This document shows, piece by piece, positions 59,984 through 64,000 of a stretch of 64,000 bases of DNA. Source of the stretch: Metridium senile. Taxonomy: Eukaryota > Cnidaria > Anthozoa > Actiniaria > Metridiidae. The stretch spans positions 14,711,807 to 14,775,806 of the forward strand of contig OX459103.1 in NCBI GenBank assembly GCA_949775045.1, read 5' to 3'. Under the pieces are notes generated by a model that was given only the letters and a program-made list of their open reading frames with translations, made no database searches and was not told the origin of the DNA. The position numbers and the translations under genes are program-made. Every line of letters starts with the position of its first letter. Positions within the stretch are counted from its first letter, which is position 1.

Positions 59984-62900
59984 CATGGTGATGATGATAT
60001 GATGATTATGATAAGATGATGATATGATGATGATAATTATGATGATTATGATATAACGATGATGATACGATGATGATGATATGATGATTGATATGATTAT
60101 TATAATAATAATATGATTATGATTATGATAATTATGATGATTATGATATAACGATGATGATACGATGATGATATGATGATTGATATGATTATTATAATAA
60201 TATGATGATGATTATGATTATGATAATTATGATGATTATGATATAACGATGATGATACGATGATGATGATATGATGATTGATATGATTATTATAATAATA
60301 TGATGATGATTATGATATGACGATTATGATCATTATGATTATTATTATGATGCCAATGATCTCACCTTAAGGATTGACTGAGGTGTTGTTGATACTGTGA
60401 TAGAATCATTCACAAACCTTTGTCTTACTGGTCTCTGAAATGAAGATTAACAAGTTAGAAATAGTAAGAAATAAATGAACAATTAATGAATGAATGAATG
60501 GATCAATAATTGGAGGGATGAATAGAGGAATAAAAAATACATAAATGAATGGAAGAATGGATCGATACATAAATGAATGAATGAATGAATGGCTAAATAG
60601 ATGAATAAATAACGGATAAATTAATGAACAAATGAACAGATAAATAAATCACAAATAAATATATCATTGGGTGAATGAAAAACAGGTGAATGAGTGAATG
60701 AATTGATTTATATATGAATGGATGAAGGAATGAACAAATAAACAGATAGATAAACAGATGAATGATTGATGAAGAAACAAAAGGCATATTATTTTACAAT
60801 ACTAATGAGGTGATCATTTCAGTATCAAATCAAAGAGTCTGTTTACTGTTCATTGTTTACCTTGACAATTCTAGGAGTAGTCAGCAATGTCAACGCATCT
60901 GCTCCTGAATACAACTGTTTTCTCCTAAAAACAAACACAAAATGATTCAGTGATAAATGTATGCTATCTGTGAGTGCAGTCTTGGGAGATAATGTTGATC
61001 TTCATGAATGAGGCTTATTTCTTAGTCATCATTGGTATACTTGTCCATTCATGGAAGCCATGCAGATCAGGCTTCACCCTTAAGCCCCGGTCAAACATAG
61101 ATGCAAGTCCCTGGAAGTCCCTGGAAGTCCCCGCAAGTCCCTGCAAGTCTGTGTAATTGTTGTTGTTTGACCACCAACTTGCAGGTACGTACTTGCATCA
61201 AATTTGATCTGGTTCAAATTCAAGTGCAAGTCGATGCAATTCGATGCAAGTGTTTTGATTGTTTGACCACCAAGAGCAAGTTGACGCAAGTGTTTTCGTA
61301 AGCCATGCATGTGACCGTACGAGCCAATCATAGTTGCAAAGTATAGAAATAAATATCCTGCAGAGCATTGAGAAAAAAAATATCTTGTCCACCAAGACGT
61401 TGCAAAAAACATTTCTTGCTGATCGAAAGAAAAAAGTTAAATTATGGTCGCCCCTTATCTTCAGTTGGGTATGCACATTAAATAATGTTACCTTTTCTTG
61501 TCCAATAAAGTCGGTGTAGTGACAACTGGTTCTGATGACTTGCTCGGTTCTTCTGGCTGTAAGCAATATAAATAAATAGTCTTTATTAAACAACACATGG
61601 CAGCGAAACAAAATTCCTTCTAAGTAATGAGTCATATTAGAGACTATAAGTCACTATCGAAGACAAGTAAACTTGTAATAAGGTATTATCGCTGGATGTT
61701 GAGTGATACAGATTAAATAGTCACTAAAAATAGAAACTAATAGTTAGTAACTATTTTGGTTTTTATTTCATGGTTTTAGTGTTTTCGTTTTTTTTATAGT
61801 GCTCATTATTTACAAATTAATAAAAATCCACATCAAACACCGAAGCAGCCCATATATATTTACTCTATTTACTAGTTCCATTCACAATAGGTATAAACTA
61901 TGCAGGTGATTATAGCAAATTCTGTGTGCTGATTGGTTCAATGATAAACAAACATTAACACTCACCACTATTTCAGGCTTTTTCACTTTAGCAAAGACCA
62001 TTCGCTGGCAGTCACTGGAACAAAAACAATATATATTTATAAAACTCATTAATTCTCATTAATCTTTGATAAAATAAATCATGTTCATGACGAGTTAGGC
62101 AACCCTTTCCTTTTCCTCTCATGGGATTCCTTTGTCATTTGACCGAGGGGGATTGGTCCCTCCCGGTCACTCGAGACAGGAAGCCCAATAAAAGAAGAAG
62201 AAAAAAGAAAACGAAGGGGAGACGCCTGCGGAGGAGGCTAGTGACGAGTGTTGTAAATCTTACTACAGATTCGTTCTGATTTGCATAAGCTTCAACTTGA
62301 ATTTTCTTGACCAGATTTACTTTTATCTTGAGAGTTTTAATAAAATATGAAACTTGGAGTTTCATAAGTACTATTCAATATTTGCGGCCGATCTGAATAA
62401 GATATACAAAGGCTCGTCTTTGACTCGCCGTTGTATATCCTAAACAGATTGGCTGCTGATATTGTATTAAATACATACACCTATGGACTAGAAATGAATG
62501 GGATACAATAGATCAAAATGGAATAGAATGGGATTAAGGAGAAATAGGGCATGACTTACTTCAATAATCCTTTAGTACGAGGTGTCAAGGGAGTGCCTAC
62601 AAATGGTCCAGATCGTCTCTTTGGAGGTGAAGACTGAGGCCTGAAAACATTAATTGAAAAAAAAATATATATGGGTGCAATTGGTTAATTATAACTAGGC
62701 CAGTTGTGAGTCATCGCTGACGTCAGGACTCAGATGATTTCTCAGGGGGGCTTTCATTTATTAGTGGATGGGGGAGGAGGAGGGAGTCAGCAATATTGAG
62801 GGGGTGCACGTTATTTTCAGAAGCTATATAGACCCTATGCAAAAAGAGCAAGGGACTAGGAACGAGCAACACGGAACACCATGAACAATTAAATATTTCA

Positions 62901-63908
62901 ATAATATTTTTCCCTTACAAGAAAGAGCATGTCTAAATTAGTAATTTGGTAGAGTTATGTTGTCATATATTGAATCACTGCAAAGTTATCAGCATTTAAA
63001 ATTTACCAAAAACATGAAAGCGAGGCTCTAAAGGCCCAAGTTCAAATTTTAGGCCAAATCTTTGTAAATTCAAGAAGCTGTAACTTTTGTTCAGTTTATG
63101 TTACTACATTGAATCTTTTGAATATCACTAATTTCGATGTGCTCTGTCTAATAAAAGCAATGATGTCTTCTAATACTGATTAAGTAAGGAATTGACTTTT
63201 TGCATAGGGTGTATAGGGGGGGTTGTTACAAATTGTATGCCATTTTATATGGATTTAGTAAAAAAATAAACAAAATACAGGGTTCGTGCTGATGTCAGTA
63301 AACAAAATTTAAGGAGTTTTCAAGGAGTTTTCAAGGACCAAAAGGTAATTTTCAAGCACTTTTTGCGACAACTTTGATATACGAAAATTTACGAATTTAC
63401 GAAAATGATGTACAATACTAGAATTTTTACTTAACTTTAATTTGCAATACTAGAATTTTTACCCTACTTTATTTAGAATTAAGGAGTTTTTAAGAAGTTT
63501 TTGCTGATTTTCTAAAATTCAAGGGCTTTTCAAGTGCCCTTAAAAACGTATATCAAATTTAAGGAGTTTTCAAGGAGTTTAAGGAGTAGCACGAACCCTG
63601 AAAATATATGATATTTTTGCCAATCAAAAAGGGGGCTTGGGTAATATTTGGAAAAGACAACAGGTGATTTTGCTGAACCCCTATAGTAATACACTAATGA
63701 ATGAAGCCCCCTTAATTCATTCATTCATTCAAATGCTCATTGACTCACTCATTCATGCAACCAAACCATCTAATCCATCTATTTATTTATTTACACTACC
63801 TGGCCTCTGCTACTTTGTCCATGACAGAGTTCAGTAAACTGGCATGACTGACTGGACGTCCTTGTTTGACATGGTGGATGACAGTAGATAGTGGTTTCGG
63901 TCTTGGCA
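48342..63908 (-). CDS. Ser/Thr-Pro-rich nuclear protein, C-terminal 15 exons (5' end beyond window); Treslin-like candidate
   Basis: Minus-strand exons in order: 63908-63800, 62640-62560, 62014-61966, 61556-61492, 60924-60861, 60434-60366, 59121-59025, 58085-58028, 57120-57085, 55348-55179, 54186-53953, 52921-52696, 51125-51089, 50502-50081 and 48543-48342. All junctions are AG/GT and every phase matches, giving 1919 nt (about 639 codons) to a TAA. The protein is disordered-looking, basic and acidic by turns, and full of SP/TP sites, several with a CDK-type basic residue (SPPKRR, TPLTPRTK, TPPKSP). A possible helix (SLLNSVMDKVAEAR) lies at the start. There is a long Glu run, a seven-copy heptapeptide repeat and a basic C-terminus. 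Clustered CDK sites suggest a cell-cycle or chromatin protein. Treslin/TICRR is a guess from the SPxxRR...TPLTPR pattern, not a recognised homology; other SP/TP-rich nuclear proteins fit as well. Confidence 0.75.
48600..50080. repeat. GAT-rich minisatellite filling the last intron
   Basis: On the minus strand it is built of GATGATGATAATGAAGATGATGG-like blocks, starting right at the splice donors at 50080 and 49347. Long Asp-rich open frames are compositional artefacts. Confidence 0.9.
49348..49475 (-). pseudogene. Duplicated pseudo-exon of the SP/TP-rich gene
   Basis: The sequence repeats the last 130 or so bases of exon 50502-50081, including FLFSPP, NKRRS, VEVT-like and TPDVSITGRSLR, and the same GTAATAATGATGG donor. 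It lacks the upstream half and has no obvious acceptor; the preceding sequence is GAT-type repeat. It sits in the last intron, inside the tandem repeat. It is probably not spliced in. Confidence 0.7.
50081..50502 (-). CDS. Longest exon of the SP/TP-rich gene
   Basis: Encodes 140 residues starting DQPGKNHKETTPARP, with SPSPKH, TPPKSPPSR and a repeated LTRS motif, ending PDVSITGRSL plus a split Arg codon. The donor is GTAATA; if the intron were retained, the next codon would be a stop. Its 3' portion is duplicated as a pseudo-exon at about 49348-49475. Confidence 0.78.
50744..50941. mobile_element. MITE, about 198 bp, copy 1
   Basis: AGGCCTCGTCTACACGAATCC at the left and GGATCCGTGTAGTCGGGGTCT at the right. 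Copy 2 at 54652-54849 is about 95% similar. Confidence 0.85.
50944..51064. mobile_element. Hairpin MITE, 121 bp
   Basis: GACCTAGTTCAAGCGTCGCATC pairs with GATGCGACGTTTGAAGTAGGC, directly adjacent to the previous MITE and 25 bases from an exon. Confidence 0.8.
51770..52115 (+). mobile_element. SINE, second family
   Basis: Landmarks include GCAAGACACTTCACTCTCAC, TGCCTCTTTCCACCCA, GCAGCCCATCCAGGG and TTTCATGCTACAGAAAC, a SINE body type found widely in marine invertebrates. Confidence 0.7.
52160..52350 (+). mobile_element. tRNA-derived SINE, 5'-truncated
   Basis: Starts near a B-box-like TTCCAATCCCGG and carries the ATATGTTGTTCTCTCTCATG and TTTCTCCGGTTTAT blocks of the 9953 family. Confidence 0.7.
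52397..52664. mobile_element. Mutator-like foldback MITE, copy 2
   Basis: Ends as in copy 1; 9-bp duplication GCTGCTTTA at 52388-52396 and 52665-52673. Confidence 0.92.
52696..52921 (-). CDS. Exon with seven-copy heptapeptide repeat (coding minisatellite)
   Basis: The exon contains seven tandem 21-nt units encoding DHVSTSI or DHVSTNI. The S/N pattern (SI, NI, SI, SI, NI, SI, then a variant) shows that a 63-nt block was duplicated. The unit length is a multiple of three, so copy-number change keeps the frame. A Mutator-like MITE ends 31 bases past its donor. Confidence 0.78.
53005..53190. mobile_element. Foldback element related to 59262-59635
   Basis: GCCGGGCCTTTGCATTGAAG pairs with TTTGATGCATAGGCCGGC; shares GATGGCGCACGGAACTGTGAA with the other copy. 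Confidence 0.7.
53240..53520. repeat. ATC-rich imperfect repeat
   Basis: ATCATC, ACCATC and CACCAC-type low-complexity sequence in an intron of the SP/TP-rich gene. Confidence 0.8.
53798..53952 (+). mobile_element. SINE 3' part touching a splice donor
   Basis: TTGATGTGTTATTCTC, GGGTTTTTTCTGGATTACCC and AAAATCAACATATGAGC match the 9953 family. It ends in GAGAGACGTTAAATAC at the donor of the Glu-rich exon. Confidence 0.7.
53953..54186 (-). CDS. Glu-rich exon of the SP/TP-rich gene
   Basis: Contains a run of about two dozen Glu codons made by GAA/GAG repeats, then a normal mixed sequence ending GHEEEDYSSYELDESDNVI. On the plus strand it appears as a CTT/CTC microsatellite, so allele length may vary. 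Its donor (GTATTT at 53952) lies against a SINE-derived intron segment. Confidence 0.75.
54235..54335. repeat. (AAAT)n microsatellite
   Basis: AAATAAAT-type repeat; more of it at 54515-54590. Confidence 0.85.
54336..54512. mobile_element. Foldback MITE within (AAAT)n
   Basis: AACAGGTTCCCATTTAAATC inverted at both ends, with a 20-base duplication inside the right end. Possible AAAT target duplication, ambiguous in this context. Confidence 0.75.
54652..54849. mobile_element. MITE, about 198 bp, copy 2
   Basis: Near-identical to 50744-50941, in the same orientation. Confidence 0.85.
54880..55140. repeat. Retroelement tail followed by (CATAA)n then (CATTA)n
   Basis: ATGCGCTATATAAGCACCA is a LINE/SINE-type 3' end. 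About 22 CATAA units and then about 24 CATTA units follow with an abrupt switch near 55021. Confidence 0.9.
55804..56153. mobile_element. Mutator-like foldback MITE, copy 3
   Basis: Ends CATCCTCGAGAACCCAGGGG. Duplication TGGCATCTA/TGGCATCAA at 55795-55803 and 56154-56162. It has a longer loop than the other copies. Confidence 0.9.
56345..57030. repeat. Five-copy tandem repeat with E-boxes
   Basis: Units of about 110-160 bp share CACGTGAC, TTCTTTTATGATAAACATG, GAAAGAATCAACTCC and AAGGGTAGCATCACGTG. About ten CACGTG sites are present. A lone unit-like piece is at 50660-50700. Confidence 0.9.
58335..58565 (+). mobile_element. tRNA-derived SINE, third type
   Basis: TGGTCTAGTGT A-box-like start, GGTTCGATTCCCAGCCCGAG B-box region, then TTGTGTCCTAAGGCAAGAC and TCTCTAGGTGGCTC. 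Confidence 0.75.
59262..59635. mobile_element. Foldback element with inner TA-flanked MITE
   Basis: Outer ends AAAAGGTAGCCAGGCCTTTG / AAAAGGCTTGGCTACCTTT. The inner MITE (about 59361-59551) has AAGGCCCGAGCAAATGCACG-like inverted ends, an ACAATGTTG core and TA flanks. Confidence 0.75.
59925..60350. repeat. (GAT)n / ATGATTATGATA repeats
   Basis: Pure GAT run at 59930-59980, then higher-order units including ATATAACGATGATGATACG repeated three times, ending a few bases before the exon 60434-60366 donor. Confidence 0.92.
60465..60790. repeat. (AATG)n / AATAAATGAAC-type repeat
   Basis: Imperfect four-base repeats in the intron between exons 60924-60861 and 60434-60366. Confidence 0.85.
61081..61320. 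repeat. CAAGTCC-rich repeat, probably a MITE
   Basis: Repeated TGCAAGTCCCTG/GATGCAAGT and GTTTGACCACCAA motifs; the ends are unclear. Confidence 0.5.
63278..63600. mobile_element. hAT-like MITE
   Basis: Ends CAGGGTTCGTGCT and AGCACGAACCCTG; AAAATA at 63272-63277 and 63601-63606. The interior repeats AAGGAGTTTTCAAGG. CAGGG ends fit the hAT superfamily, though 8-bp duplications are more usual there. Confidence 0.85.
63800..63908 (-). CDS. First visible exon of the SP/TP-rich gene
   Basis: Encodes PRPKPLSTVIHHVKQGRP and then SHASLLNSVMDKVAEA, the best candidate for a folded segment in the visible part. The acceptor is CATGTCAG and the donor GTAGTG. Upstream exons lie outside the window. Confidence 0.65.
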
Positions 63909-64000
63909 CTGACATGGCAACACAGATAACAAAATCAGCCGGTGTGAGTGACATTAATTTTTACAGGAAAAAAACTGCAACAGTTTGGGTTTTCAATGTG

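Overview
This window looks like nuclear DNA of an anthozoan cnidarian, most likely a stony coral or a sea anemone. The reasons are AT-rich sequence, small exons with GT-AG introns, a secreted chymotrypsin-fold protease with a C-terminal ShKT domain, a secreted PAN/Apple plus F5/8C (discoidin) gene, tRNA-derived SINEs, CR1/L2-type LINE debris and very many short foldback (MITE-like) elements. No bacterial features are present. All gene models below were built by hand from splice sites, reading phase and family motifs.

Layout. (1) 1-16.9 kb holds two paralogous trypsin-like genes, transcribed divergently. The left copy is on the minus strand and runs off the window edge. The right copy, on the plus strand, is complete: 6 exons, 346 aa, signal peptide, protease domain, ShKT domain. 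About 7 kb of nested mobile elements lie between them. (2) 18.1-28.1 kb, minus strand: a secreted PAN-discoidin gene in 4 exons, with the discoidin domain apparently lacking one internal exon. Its 6.7 kb intron is full of repeats, including a 1.3 kb element with iterated subterminal motifs. (3) 28.8-36.4 kb: a near-identical inverted duplication (arms of about 1 kb) that carries the promoter and first exon of a small membrane-protein gene, then a 5'-truncated LINE split by a DNA element. (4) 36.4-48.3 kb: mostly foldback elements, one SAP-domain ORF, and a 2 kb TTAA-flanked element with very long inverted termini. (5) 48.3-64 kb, minus strand: the last 15 exons (about 640 codons) of a Ser/Thr-Pro-rich, probably nuclear protein that continues past the right edge. 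Its introns carry SINEs, Mutator-like MITEs, ATG/GAT-type microsatellites and an E-box-bearing minisatellite.

The protease and PAN-discoidin proteins are secreted and could act extracellularly (digestion, mucus, matrix or surface recognition). The right-hand gene looks like a CDK-regulated nuclear protein; Treslin/TICRR is one candidate, not established. There is no operon-like cooperation between the genes. The most unusual content is structural: nested transposons with readable target-site duplications, an in-window empty site, a duplicated pseudo-exon, and repeat expansions touching coding exons or splice sites.
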